A stretch of DNA of 64,000 bases. It comes from Phosphuga atrata (Eukaryota; Arthropoda; Insecta; Coleoptera; Silphidae). Made by a program: the position numbers and the translations under genes. This document shows positions 44,184 through 54,559 of this stretch, one piece after another (positions within the stretch are counted from its first letter, which is position 1; every line of letters begins with the position of its first letter). The stretch covers positions 41,711,450 to 41,775,449 of the forward strand of contig OX155893.1 in assembly GCA_944588485.1 (NCBI GenBank), given 5' to 3'. Under the pieces are notes generated by a model, which was given only the letters and a program-made list of their open reading frames with translations, did not search any database and was not told the origin of the DNA.

Positions 44184-44849
44184 CTATAAAGGGGCTACTG
44201 GATCCCTTTTTTTGTTTGCTAGGTGATCGGCTTCTTCGTTTCCGTCTATACCAATGTGTCCTTGTACCCAGTATAGCGTTACTTTATTATCCCTGCCAAG
44301 CTTGTTCAGCTTCCCCACACAGTCCCATACCAGTTTGGATCTGATGGTGTATGAGCTAATGGCCTTAATGGCTGCTTGGCTGTCTGACAGGATAGCAATT
44401 CGTTTTTTGGGATAATTCCTGTCAAGGTTAAACTGTGCACATCTTTCGATTACGTGTACCTCTGCTTGGAAGATACTTGGGGATGTTCCGATTGATTCGA
44501 AGTACCTGGTACGAGGTCCAAACACTCCTGCCCAAGTACCTTCCTTTGTATTCGAACCATCTATATACGACTTGATGGTATTTTGCTCTATGTGGTATGC
44601 TGAGGATTCGTCGCTCCAATCGGCTTTACTACTACACATTGCTGTGTAGTTTTTCTCGAAGTGGTATTTGCATACCATTTCGTCTTTTAATTCTTCCAGC
44701 CAGGGGATCTTGGCGGCGAGCCTGTTTCGGTCTCTGCTCCCGATTATTTTACCTCTGCCCCTTCCTTCGTTGCTGAACCGTACGCTCGCCGATCTGGCGG
44801 CCCTTTCCACCACGCGGTGCAGCGGAGTCAGATGCAGCAGCAGCTCCAA
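44184..44849 (-). pseudogene. I-like LINE RNase H domain
   Basis: A 221-codon frame. N-terminal part is the post-thumb region; RNase H motifs follow: IKSYIDGSNTKEGTWAGVFG (first Asp), SIFQAEVHVIERC (Glu), IAILSDSQAAIKAI (Asp) and YWVQGHIGIDGNEEADHLAN (His and last Asp). All four catalytic acids are present. RNase H would remove the RNA strand during reverse transcription. It ends one short frame break before the knuckle frame (44164-44183). Confidence 0.88.
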
Positions 44850-44864
44850 TGCTGCTCTCGGACA

Positions 44865-45065
44865 CTACCCCATCGCCTCCATGATGCAGACGCACGCCAG
44901 TCTTTGAATCTTCTCAAGCTGTTTCCTCATAGAGGCCAGCTTGATTCTACTTCCCCACGCAACTGCCCCATAAGTGATTGCAGGTCTCACTATCATGGTG
45001 TACATCCATCGCAGGATTGTGGGGTTACAACCCCACGTTTTTCCTGCCAGATTTCTGCACACCAA
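44865..45065 (-). pseudogene. I-like LINE RT thumb
   Basis: CRNLAGKTWGCNPTILRWMY and VRPAITYGAVAW, then KLEKIQRLACVCIMEAMG-like end: the thumb region K-WG--P---WLY--I-RP---YG---W. Lies directly inside the 5'-truncated end. Confidence 0.8.
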
Positions 45066-45489
45066 TAGAGCGCGTTTGGCTTTACCTACCGCTGGGAGGT
45101 AATATGGAGGTATTACTTTTTTGGAAAGTTCCTACTGTCTCCTTTAGTTTTTTATGGAGATTGAAGTCATCATGTAGAGCCTGTAGTTTCTCTACATTCA
45201 TGGTTCAGCTTTCGTTTTTCGCTGTTCTAATCTTTTCCGTATCTGTTTCTGTATGGTTCATATTTGTTGCTCTGATTCTTAACTTTTCGCCGTTTTTCCA
45301 TTATTGTAAGAATCTCCTCTGTCATCCATGTTTGTTTTCTGTCGTTTGTTTGTTTGTATGTTTGTATGTTTTATATCCAACTTTGTGTTGTGAGCTGTTT
45401 AATCAAATCTCTCTCATTTGGCCCCATATATGGTTTATATCCTCTTGTTCCATATTTTTAGATAAATTGTCCTCGATTTGCCTGCTAAT

Positions 45490-46590
45490 TTATGTTGTTA
45501 CTGCCGCTTTTATGTCTTGCTGTTTGAGTTTATTAACATCCATCTTCCGCTTAAGAGTTGGTTTGCTAGGTTTTGATAGTTTGGTCTTGATCGGCGCCAG
45601 CAGTACTGTGTGGTCAGATAGGAGATCTACTCCTGGGTAGATGCATGCCTTTGTAATAATGTAAGATGAGCCAAACCATTTATTAATTAGTATGAAATCT
45701 ATTTGATTTCTGATTATATTATGCGGTTGGTCTGCTGGGGATTTCCACGTGTACAGTCTGAGGGCTGGTAGTCGAAACCATGTGTTGCTTACTTGCATAT
45801 TTTCCTCTTGACAAAATATCAAGAGTCGGTCTCTTCTTTCGTTAAATAATGAATAATTCCTTGCGCAACAGCCCATGACGGGCCAAGGCCTCCTCCCACG
45901 GCATACACTTGTGATTGGTGTCTTGATCTTAGACACAAGTGTCGGGGGGGTTTCGTGGCAGATTTTACTGCGATGACTTTGCCAGAGCCATCTACAGGAG
46001 AACGGTGTCTTTTTTTCACAATGTCCAGGATGTCCAATGTCCTCCTCTTTCGTTACGTATCCCTAATCCAAAGGGACCCACAAAGTCTTCAAATTTCTCA
46101 TTCCCTAGCTTTGAGTTAAAATCCCCCATTACTATTTTTGTGTCCTGTTTTTTCGTAAGTTTGAGTAGATCTTTTATCCCAGAGTAAAACGTTTCTATTT
46201 CTTCTTCTGCTGCATGGGCCTTTGGAGCGTTCACCAGAATGACATTGAGATTTACGGGCATAACATTGATTTTTAGTAATGCTGTTCTGTCAGAGTAGGG
46301 AGTAAAATTGGTTCCTGTCTTGATTATCCGGGTAGTACAGGGAATACCCAGAAGTTGTGCATTTTCCTTAGTCGGACAACCAAGTCTCCAAGTCAACCAA
46401 GGTCTATGCCTACTATATCTATGTTAAGCCTTTTTGCTTCTTGGGTTAGGTTTATTAGTTTCCATGCTTCGTATAGGCTTCGTACGTTCTTGGTTCCTAT
46501 TCTGATTTTGTTTCGTATGTTTGTTCTTGTGGCTTTATTCAAGTCCGTACATACCGGAGATCCGAATGAGGAACTGTTGAGAAACTGAAT
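45490..46590 (-). pseudogene. LINE endonuclease (family L copy 1)
   Basis: Blocks: RIGTKNVRSLYEAWK (~46500, first block), LNVILVNAPKAHAAEEEIET (46210-46270), KIVMGDFNSKLGNEKFEDFV (46085-46145, GDFN box), NTWFRLPALRLYTWKSPAD (45735-45790), IRNQIDFILINKWF (45680-45720) and LLSDHTVLLAPIKTKL (45580-45625, SDH box). All catalytic blocks occur in order, with two frame breaks. Confidence 0.8.
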
Positions 46591-46990
46591 GTAGTCAAGA
46601 TATGGTTCTCTTGGGAATGATATTGGAGATGTTTTCAGTTGCCTTTCTCCATTGTACAGTATGTATGCGTGTACTTTCCTTTCCAGATAGCTCTGGTGTT
46701 CTGAGCTATATGTCGATCCGTCTCAACTTTGCATCATCAGCGCCGCCGCGTGAAGGCTTGAGTACGGTCATTTGATACCTCTTGGTACCCTGCTGTTCGA
46801 AGATGATAGATTTGCAGCTACGGACTGAACCATACTTCCAGCATTCAGGTCCAGCAGAGCACTACTTGGTTCTAGTGGCTCTCGCCCGTAAAGTAAACAT
46901 CAGGGCTGGTAAACATAGTAAGCATATCATAGGCATGCTTCCGGGTTTTTTTGTAGTTTTTAGTCCGTCCGTCCGTCTCTCCGCAGCTTA

Positions 46991-48177
46991 GCTCAGAGAC
47001 TATTAGAAATATAAAGCTGTAATTTGACATGGAGATACATATTAGTCACTCCGACCAAGTGGTAAAATAAAATCTTGAAAAATTTTACTCCTCTACACGT
47101 AAATAAGGGACTTTTTTACCCCATTGTGTGGGACATCGTTGGATAGGTCCTTCAAAAATATTACAGATTTGTGAAAACAATATTTCGATTAAGATATCCG
47201 CTTGTGAAATATTAAACTTTAAAGTGCTAATTTCTGTTGGAGTCAAGTGTCCCTCCCTCCCACTGCCAGCTAAATGGCTGTTTCTAGATATGTGAAAAAA
47301 ATCACAATACCAGTATAATAACGCAGTTAAAACGAAAAGTATCACATCTAACAATAAGTAGGCTTTATTAGTTTACGAGTAATAGTCGAGCAACTTATAA
47401 AATGTAACAAATCGAGCGGCAGCCGTATAACAGCAAAATATTGTTGGTTATTTTGAACGTCAAACTCGACAACATCAATGCCAGCTGATTAAGTTATTAG
47501 TTATGGAATTTTTTAGACATTTGTCTTAAGTCATAAGAGTAAGAATGGCAACTAAGGAACCCTACATTGCGCGTGGCCTGACACACACTTGTCCGTTTTT
47601 TTTGTTAGAATACGAATTAAGATACGAATACAAATTACAGGCGGTGGTACGAATTAGAGGCGGTTGGATTAATCCCAAGTTCAAATTCCAGGAGAACGAA
47701 TATGGAAATCCACCGTCCTCCAATGCATGTCTTTGGCAAGGCCATCAAAGCAATCTTCCAATAAAACCTCCCCTAAAATAGTGGCTCGCCCTCGTTAAAA
47801 ACTGTAAGGTCATCTACTTGTGCCTAAGATATAGACAGCAAGCACAAGTGTAAGCAGGGGAGGAGTTCAGAAGAACGGAGGAGTTCAGAAGTCCAGTAGG
47901 ACTGTAGCACCATAGGAAGAAGAATACCAATTAAGATAATTCATTGTAGGTGCTATGTATAGATAAATTAGTAATTGCTTTCTCAGAGAAGTAATATATT
48001 GGAAGAACACAATCACAAAAGCAACTTGTTACTTTTGGTTTTATTATACGTATATAGTTTTTGTAATTAAAGTACTTTATAAAATGCTTCACGGGCTACA
48101 TAAAAGGTCGACGAGGGCTGCATAAAAGGTCGACGCGGGCTGCATGTGGCCCGCGGGCCGCCATATGCCCAGTCCTT
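46991..48177. other. Remainder of the hAT-like composite, unassigned
   Basis: Mostly unrecognised. It contains a GTCCGTCCGTCCGTCTCTCC stretch at 46965-46984 near its left edge, a short plus frame (47545-47781) without known domain, a duplicated GGAGGAGTTCAGAAG (47860-47892) and a 27-bp tandem repeat (GGGCTGCATAAAAGGTCGACG, written here in part; 48089-48145) just before the right hAT-like end. Confidence 0.35.
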
Positions 48178-48779
48178 ATATAGATTATTAGATTGTAAGC
48201 TTTGGCATTATCTATTTTTTTTAATTAATATTACCTACAAGTCAGTAACGACAATGAAAAATTAAAATGATTAATTATTCAATAAAGTAAGTATTTATTG
48301 TATTAAATAAAGTGTCATTGTTTCATTACATTCTAAACTATTTGTCTTGATTGATTTTTCTAAGCAAATATTATACTCGGTTGTTCGGCTATTTCGTTTT
48401 TTTTTAACTTGTTCCAAACTGAAAAATCAATTTTTTTGGTGGTGGATAGGGGAACCGTCAGATCTCACCAACCGGTGAGAGAACTGAAGGGTAGGAGGGA
48501 AGTAATATACCTCCCGCGAACCAACAGACATGGCAGAGGGCAGCAGCTCTGACATTACCAGATGAAGGTGGAGATCAAAATGATCGGTACAGCTACATCT
48601 TCAGGAGCTCTTCGGCACATATAGCCGAAGCGGCAAGAGTACTGCTATGAGGAAAGCAATGGAAAACTACCTCATAAAGAAATTCCTAGTACAATCAACA
48701 TGGCTGACAAAACAAACAATGGCGCTCAGTACCGGCAGCTCTTAAATGGGCAGAGGTGCTAAGAATCACCGGGTCAGCT

Positions 48780-50055
48780 ACGAAGATAGGCACATGGAAT
48801 GTGAGAAGCATGTTTGAAGCAGGGAAGACACACAATGTTGTCCGAGAAATGACTAGACTGGACGCAACTATCTTAGGAATAAGTGAGATAAGATAGATAT
48901 GAACTGGGAAGTGTAGATTTGGTGACCATACAATATATTATTCAGGCAACACCGTCAAACACCACAGAAACGGTGTTGGAATCATTCTAACAAAGGAAAT
49001 AAATAGCTCAGTGAAGAACTTTGTACCTCACTCAGACAGAGTCATGCTGCTACAGCTAAAAGCAAGTCCAGTAGATGTAAACATTATACAGGTCTACGCC
49101 CCAACAGCAGATAAGAAGGTCGAAGTAATCGAAGACTTTTATGGTCAAATTTCATCAGTCATGAAGTACACAAAAAACAACGAACTGACGATTGTACCAG
49201 GTGATTTCAACGCAAAGGTCAGGCAAGGAAAAGTGGACAGCATCGTTGGCCAGCACGGACTCGGAACGAGGAACGAGAAAGGTGACCGCCTTATAGAATT
49301 CTGCAAAGAAAATGATCTTATACTTACCAACACCTTCTACAAACTACCCCCTAGGAGACTATATACATGGAAGTCACATACCAAGTGACACACATACCAA
49401 GATAGTAAGGAACCAAATCGACTACATCACCATTAAAAAGAGATACCGTAATTCCGTCAAATCCATAAAAACATATCCTGGAGCACACGTAAATTCTGAT
49501 CACAACCCTTTAATATGTAAACTTAAACTAAAACTAAAGAAAGTATGCAAAATTATACGTACACCAAGGTTGGACATGAGAAGAATAAATGATGACACAG
49601 TTAAAGAAAGATTACAGAAATGCTTCGATGAAGGCGTAAATACTATAAAAGAAATATCGGAACCGGAAGGAAAATGGAACGCAATAAAAAAACAAATTTG
49701 CAACGCCTCTCAAAGATACTTAAAACAAGTAAAAATAGCCAAACAAGAGTGGATGACAAAAGATATTCTGAACCTAATGGAACAAAGAAAGAAAGTGAAA
49801 CAAACAGACGGTACCAGTTACCGTGAAATAAACAAAGATATAAGTACCAAAATCAAAGAAGCCAAAGAAGGCTGGCTATCCGCCAAATGCGGCGAAATAG
49901 AAAAGCTAGACCGCATCCACGATCACTTCAACGTACATCGGAAAATTAAGGAAATGGTAGGAACGAAAAATAACACAAAAACAACAACAACAACGAGTCT
50001 GGCTGATAATAACGGTAAACTGGTCACGGAAACCTCGCACAAACTAGAGGTATGA
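48780..50055 (+). pseudogene. LINE endonuclease and linker (family L copy 2)
   Basis: ATKIGTWNVRSMFEAGKTHN (first block), HHRNGVGIILTKEINSSVKN, NIIQVYAPTADKKVEVIEDF, VPGDFNAKVRQGKVDSIVG (GDFN box), KLPPRRLYTWKS, then frame change at about 49385 to IVRNQIDYITIKKRYRN and VNSDHNPLICKLKL (SDH box). The linker holds DRIHDHFNVHRKIKEMVGT. In-frame stop near 48897 in the first part. Confidence 0.82.
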
Positions 50056-50258
50056 CAGGAATACATTGAAACCCTATTTAACGGCACTTCTCGCTCAGAG
50101 CACCCGAATAAGAATAACAACACTACAGAAAGCGGTCCAGAAATCACGAAAGACGAAGTAAAGAAAGCCATATAACTAGCAAAGAATATGCGAACACTGG
50201 GAACGATTATCTAGACATCCTAACTGCTCTCTTTAATAATATCTATAACACCGGAAAC

Positions 50259-50540
50259 ATGCCAGAGGACTGGTTGCACTCCATATTCGTCACGATACCC
50301 AAGAAACCAACTGCAAAGAACTGCGACAAACACAGATTAATAAGCCTAATGAACCACATAGTTAAAACCTTTCTTAAAATCATACATGCTAGAATCTATC
50401 AAAAATGCGAAGAATGTCTAGGTGAAAGCCAATTCGGCCTGAGGAACGCACTGGGAACAAGAGAGGCTATTTTTACAGTCCACGTTCTGATTCAGAGATG
50501 CAGAGATATGTTTCATAGATTTCTTCAAAGCCTTCGATAA
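50259..50540 (+). pseudogene. LINE RT fingers (family L copy 2)
   Basis: EDWLHSIFVTIPKKPTAKNC, DKHRLISLMNHIVKTFLKII (fingers), then CLGESQFGLRNALGTREAIF. Motif A (CFIDFFKAFDNI) is in the +1 frame at 50505-50545, and the next block (QHDKMIVVLQETGIH) returns to the original frame, so two compensating indels flank motif A. Confidence 0.82.
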
Positions 50541-50561
50541 TATAATGTACAGCACGATAAA

Positions 50562-51587
50562 ATGATCGTGGTATTACAGGAAACAGGCATACATACAAAA
50601 GACACCAGAATAATAGCCAACATGTATTGGAATCAGACAGCGTCTGTAAAAGTAGATGACAACAACTCCGCAAAGATTAACATCCGCAGAGGCGTACGAC
50701 AGGGATGCGTATTATCTCCGACTCTATTCAACCTGTATTCGGAGAAAATCTTCAAAGCAGCGCTCAAAGACACCAGCGAAGTCATCAAGATGAATGGAGA
50801 GGTTATAAACAACATCCGATACGCCGACGATAACATCGTACTTGCTAGCAGTTTGGAAGGCTTACAAGAATTAATGACCAAGATTCACACCACTAGCTCG
50901 GAATATGGCCTCAAGCTCAACAAAACCAAAACAAAACACATGCTAATAAACCGAAATGCTTCAAACCCCAGCGTAATGATGTTAGAAGGAGAGATCATCG
51001 AACGAGTAGAGAAGTACCCTTACCTGGGAACTATTGTCAACGACAACTGGGAGCACTCCGTAGAGTTGCACTGCAGAATAGAGAAGGCTAGAGCGGCATT
51101 TAATAAACTCAAAACAATGCTATGCAGCAGCGACTTGACATTACAACTAATGGTCCGAATGGTCAGGTGTTACGTTTTCTCTGTTCTGTTGTACGGCGCA
51201 GAAGCATGGACGCTAACGGAAGCAACAGAAAGAAAGATAGAGGCATTCGAGCTCTGGGTATATAGAAAGCTGCTCCGCATATCTTGGCGGGATCACATTA
51301 CGAATGAGGTGGTAAAGCAAAGAATAGGCACGCAGAGGCAAGTTCTGGGCACAATCAAGAAGATAAAAACTGGCTATCTTGGCCATATAATGAGAAACCA
51401 GAAATACCGCTTACTACAACTGGTTCTGCAAAGAAGAGTGTATGGACACAGAGGACCAGGTAGAAGAAGAAACTCGTGGCAAGAAAACCTGAGGCAGTGG
51501 TTCTCGCTCACTTCCACACAACTTTTCAGACAGGCTGTAGATAGAACGGAAATTGCTATGTTGATCGCCAACATCCCGAAGGGATAA
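50562..51587 (+). pseudogene. LINE RT palm to C-terminus, open 341 codons (family L copy 2)
   Basis: Open frame with RRGVRQGCVLSPTLFNLYSE (residues 42-61, motif B), IRYADDNIVLASS (YADD at 87-90), GLKLNKTKTKHMLIN, YLGTIVNDNWEHSVELHCRI, RCYVFSVLLYGAEAWTL, FELWVYRKLLRISWRD, KTGYLGHIMRN and RRVYGHRGPGRRRNSW. It ends IPKG and a stop. This is a complete motif set from motif B to the C-terminus of an RTE-like ORF2. The first Met is internal to the original ORF2, so it is a remnant, not a gene. Confidence 0.85.
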
Positions 51588-51600
51588 GGCACGCAAAGAA

Positions 51601-53495
51601 GAGGAAGATAACTTGTTTTTACAGATCTCCTTAACCAGCAAAATATTTAGTTCATATGAGTATATTGAAATCACTTGGATCAGTTTTTGCAAGAAAATGT
51701 CAGAAGATCTACGAGCATTGAATCTTGATACATCAGAAAGATCTTGCTACTTCAAAAAAAAAAATGAAATTACTTTGCCAAAAAAACAATAAAAGTAGTC
51801 TCATTTTCAAACAAATATTTAATCTAGTCATAAATTTGTTCTATTCATTCAGATATATTTCCCTTAAAACTTCTGACAACAGACACTTACTTCTGTTTAT
51901 TCAATAATATTTTTCTTAAAACATCTGACATCCATTTGTATGTCGTTGCCTTTTATTTATTTTTAAAATATTTCATTACTTTCCTAACAATATTGCTCAT
52001 ACAATTAAAATTTAATCGGAAAAGGGCTCTAAAGCGAAGTAATGAAACCTTTAAAAACATTATATTAATAATTGTTGTTTTAAAATTTATGAAATGTTTT
52101 CTCAAATGGATTCGCACCGAACGCGCACAGCCACTGTGTAAATAGAAACTGGAAACATTTCGCATGCTGATTCCATCAGATTTCTTTTCATTTCAAAACA
52201 TTTAAATATAAATAGACTACAATATATCAACAAATGACTATATAAGAACTATCATGGGCAATCAAAAGACAAGGTACATGAAACTAGAGATTCGATGCTA
52301 TAAACAGACCAGACTAGACACGAGAATAATAAATTTTGACATATAAAAATATATACACAAAACTGTACAGAAAAGATAGTCTTTTCTATCCACTCTTGTC
52401 TGTCTGCGCTTGTCCGTAACGTCTTTTGTATTTAGTCTTTTTAGTTTTGTAGGTCTAGACTTGTATGTCTAGACTTGTCTAACTAGTCGCATCTCTATAG
52501 TCGTAGCTCTCTTGAGGGAACTATTCAACTAATGGGTGTTAACTAAAGTCATACAAACTAATGGTAAGGATGGTGCAGTAATAGACTAAATATATAGCTA
52601 TATTATAAGTCGTATCATTTTTTTTAAACTAGATGATTCGGCGAGAGCTTTTTGCAGTGTAGACAGATTGGAATAAATTTCTTAGTGTATTATTAAATTA
52701 AGTATTAAAGTATTCTACTATCGTTGAATTAGAAACAAATATATTGTCAAGTTAGCATTTACAGTGAATAAAAGATTAAACAAAAAGGAAGTTTGCAAAT
52801 AATATTCCTCGTGATACTGAATAGGACAAGTTTTATTTGTGTGCGAATTTTTTTTGCGAACATAGAAGAGCAGTAAAAATTCACATGAACTTTGCTACAC
52901 TAGAAACCTGTCTGTTAAATAATAATCGCGAATTCTCTCTCTCTTTTTTCGTACTTCCAGCCAACCCTCCGTTTGCCACTTAACATCATATTGACTATTA
53001 GAGAGAGACGGTCTAATGAACTAGAAGAAAAAGAATGTTAGACGCAGCATTCAAATGAATGCAATTTTTGACGGACAAAAAAATAATACACAAACGAGAG
53101 CAGAGAAAGAAAAATTCACGATGTATAAAGAACCGGTTGCGTGCAAATACGCCGATGTAGACGAAGGGGATGTAGGATATTGTAAGAGCAGTCACTTGGG
53201 GAGAACGCGAAGGTGAAGGGGGATGGGATGCTGTACCTATGACAACTATTCGGAGGATTATGTTTTATATTATATTACGGGGGGTTTCTTTCGAAAGGGT
53301 AAAATTCTATTTATTCAAACGCAGACATAGACTTAGACCTAGACAGATACACTGTTTAGGTTTTTTTCTCCACCCTTCCATTCATATTTTAATATTTTGT
53401 GGTCAATTTCTACATACACAGAGAAACCTTGAAAATTTATTAATTTTGCCTTTCCTGTTGCCTTCGAACAGAAAATTGATTAAACGTCCAGCAAT
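51601..53495. other. AT-rich intergenic DNA with a relic of the satellite
   Basis: No gene or domain recognised. A very degenerate plus-orientation TAGTC tract occurs at 52380-52505 (CTTGTCTGTCTGCGCTTGTC, TAGACTTGTATGTC). Minus-like units occur at 52300-52320. Confidence 0.45.
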
Positions 53496-53918
53496 ACAGA
53501 TACAACTAGACAGACTAGATAAACAATACAAGAAAAACAAGACTTGACAGACAAAACTAAACAGACAAGACTAGACAGACAACACTAGATAGACAAGACT
53601 AGACTGGCGAGACTAGGCAGACAAGACAAGACAACAACACTAGACAGACAGGACGAGACAGAAAAGACTAGACAGACAAGTCTAGACAGACACGACTAGA
53701 CAGCCAAGACTAGACATACAGGATTAGATAGACAATACCAGACAAACAAGACTAGACAGACAAGGCAAGACTAGACAGACAAGACTAAACAGATAAGACT
53801 AGACAGACTAGACTAGGCAGACAAGACTAGACAGACACTAGAAAGACAAGACTATACAGACATGACTATACAGATAAAACCAGACGAACAAGACTAAAAA
53901 GAGAACACTAGACAAGAC
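53496..53918 (-). repeat. 14-bp satellite array, minus orientation
   Basis: About 28 variable units of AGACAGACAAGACT, the reverse complement of the plus-orientation array at 16758-30381. It ends ACTAGACAAGAC at 53918, directly against the T6 run that is the poly(A) of a minus-strand R1-like LINE. Confidence 0.93.
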
Positions 53919-53999
53919 TTTTTTGCGGAGAACATCACGGAACCGCCTCTTACTGCAGGATGTTATCCCTCATCGTTTTTAAACTCGGTTTCCGTTTTG

Positions 54000-54546
54000 C
54001 TTTCAATATATCTGTTCTTAGAAGTAATTTTGTCATATTTGTTGTTGATACTACTGTCCCGCATAGCTGATTTGCTATTTTTCGATGGTCTGTCCATTTA
54101 ATACAGTGTAAAATGGTATGTTCGGTGGAGTCAATGTCCGGGCAGAAACAGCAGATGGGATTATCTATCTTATTACTTTTGTAAAGGTTTCTTCCAAAGA
54201 CAGCATAATCAATAATGGCCTGGGTGACATAATTATCTACAACTCGCTACTTTCTCTATCTCCACAACCTCACGCACTTTATAAGAGTTTTAGTCCAACC
54301 AACATATTCTCCCCATCTCTGCTGCCACTCAGCCATACATTTAACTTTAACAGGAGACTTGGTATTCTTCCCGAGTTGATATTTGTTTACAACCTCCTGG
54401 ACAATCAGTTCGAGAGGTGGTAGTGAGACTATAGCGATTGCTGGGGCGGTGGAGACGGTTCTATATGCCCATATAACTATGAGTGCAATTTTTCGGTTTA
54501 GGGCTTCTAGCTTGTTTCCATAGAAGGATAGTTTGTGCGCCAGCAA
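54000..54546 (-). pseudogene. R1-type ORF2 C-terminus with knuckle
   Basis: KLSFYGNKLEALNRKIALIV, then WAYRTVSTAPAIAIVSLPPL, WQQRWGEYVGWTKTLIK and, after a frame break at about 54256, NYVTQAIIDYAVFGRNL, CCFCPDIDSTEHTILHCIKW. These are the same blocks as in the R1-b element (AYRTVSEAAALVLASTPP; CFYCGHIPDDAQHTIFMC). Confidence 0.8.
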
Positions 54547-54559
54547 TCGGGTGCACCAT

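Larger units (their letters stand above)
43676..45103 (-). mobile_element. I-like LINE with RNase H, 5' truncated, 11-bp target duplication
   Basis: Flanked by ATGGAGGTATT at 43665-43675 and 45104-45114. On the minus strand it starts in the RT thumb (45065-44865), goes through an RNase H domain (about 44620-44190) and ends with a Cys/His knuckle (43765-44163). RNase H after the RT is a feature of I-group elements. The insertion interrupts the linker of family L copy 1. The 3' end lacks a clear poly(A). Confidence 0.88.
41985..46990 (-). mobile_element. RTE-like LINE, family L copy 1, split by an I-like LINE
   Basis: Minus strand: endonuclease (45490-46590), linker (45115-45480), then a 1.4 kb nested LINE (43676-45103), then linker end, RT (42338-43664) and C-terminus (41985-42340). 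The motifs match copy 2 at 48430-51600: RIGTKNVRSLYEAWK, LHDDFNLHKKLKETVGT, RLISLMNH, NLYWNQTAQVK. The exact 11-bp duplication ATGGAGGTATT at both junctions of the nested LINE shows the two halves were once one element. 5' UTR limit estimated. Confidence 0.82.
41774..48177. mobile_element. Composite with hAT-like ends and 8-bp duplication, holding nested LINEs
   Basis: The left end (CGAGGGAGGACAAATCTTTT, then GCGGGCGTCATTAAG and GTGGGCCGCATTA) and the right end (GTGGCCCGCGGGCCGCCATA, then TGCCCAGTCCTT) both resemble decayed hAT ends of the CAGGGGTGGGCAAA...GGGCCGC type. They are flanked by identical ATATAGAT (41766-41773 and 48178-48185), as expected for the 8-bp hAT duplication. Most of the interior is LINE sequence inserted later. 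No hAT transposase found; remaining hAT interior is probably 47000-48177. Confidence 0.55.
48430..51600 (+). mobile_element. RTE-like LINE, family L copy 2, near full length
   Basis: Plus strand: 5' leader (48430-48750), endonuclease (48780-49540), linker (49540-50200), RT (50230-51300) and C-terminus to a stop at 51588. The endonuclease has TRKIGTWNVRSMFEAGK-like start, VPGDFNAKVRQG and NSDHNPLICKL. Frameshifts near 48900, 49385, 50055 and 50530 break it, but the last third is one open frame. The 3' end has an AAAGAAGAGGAAGATA tail. Confidence 0.85.
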
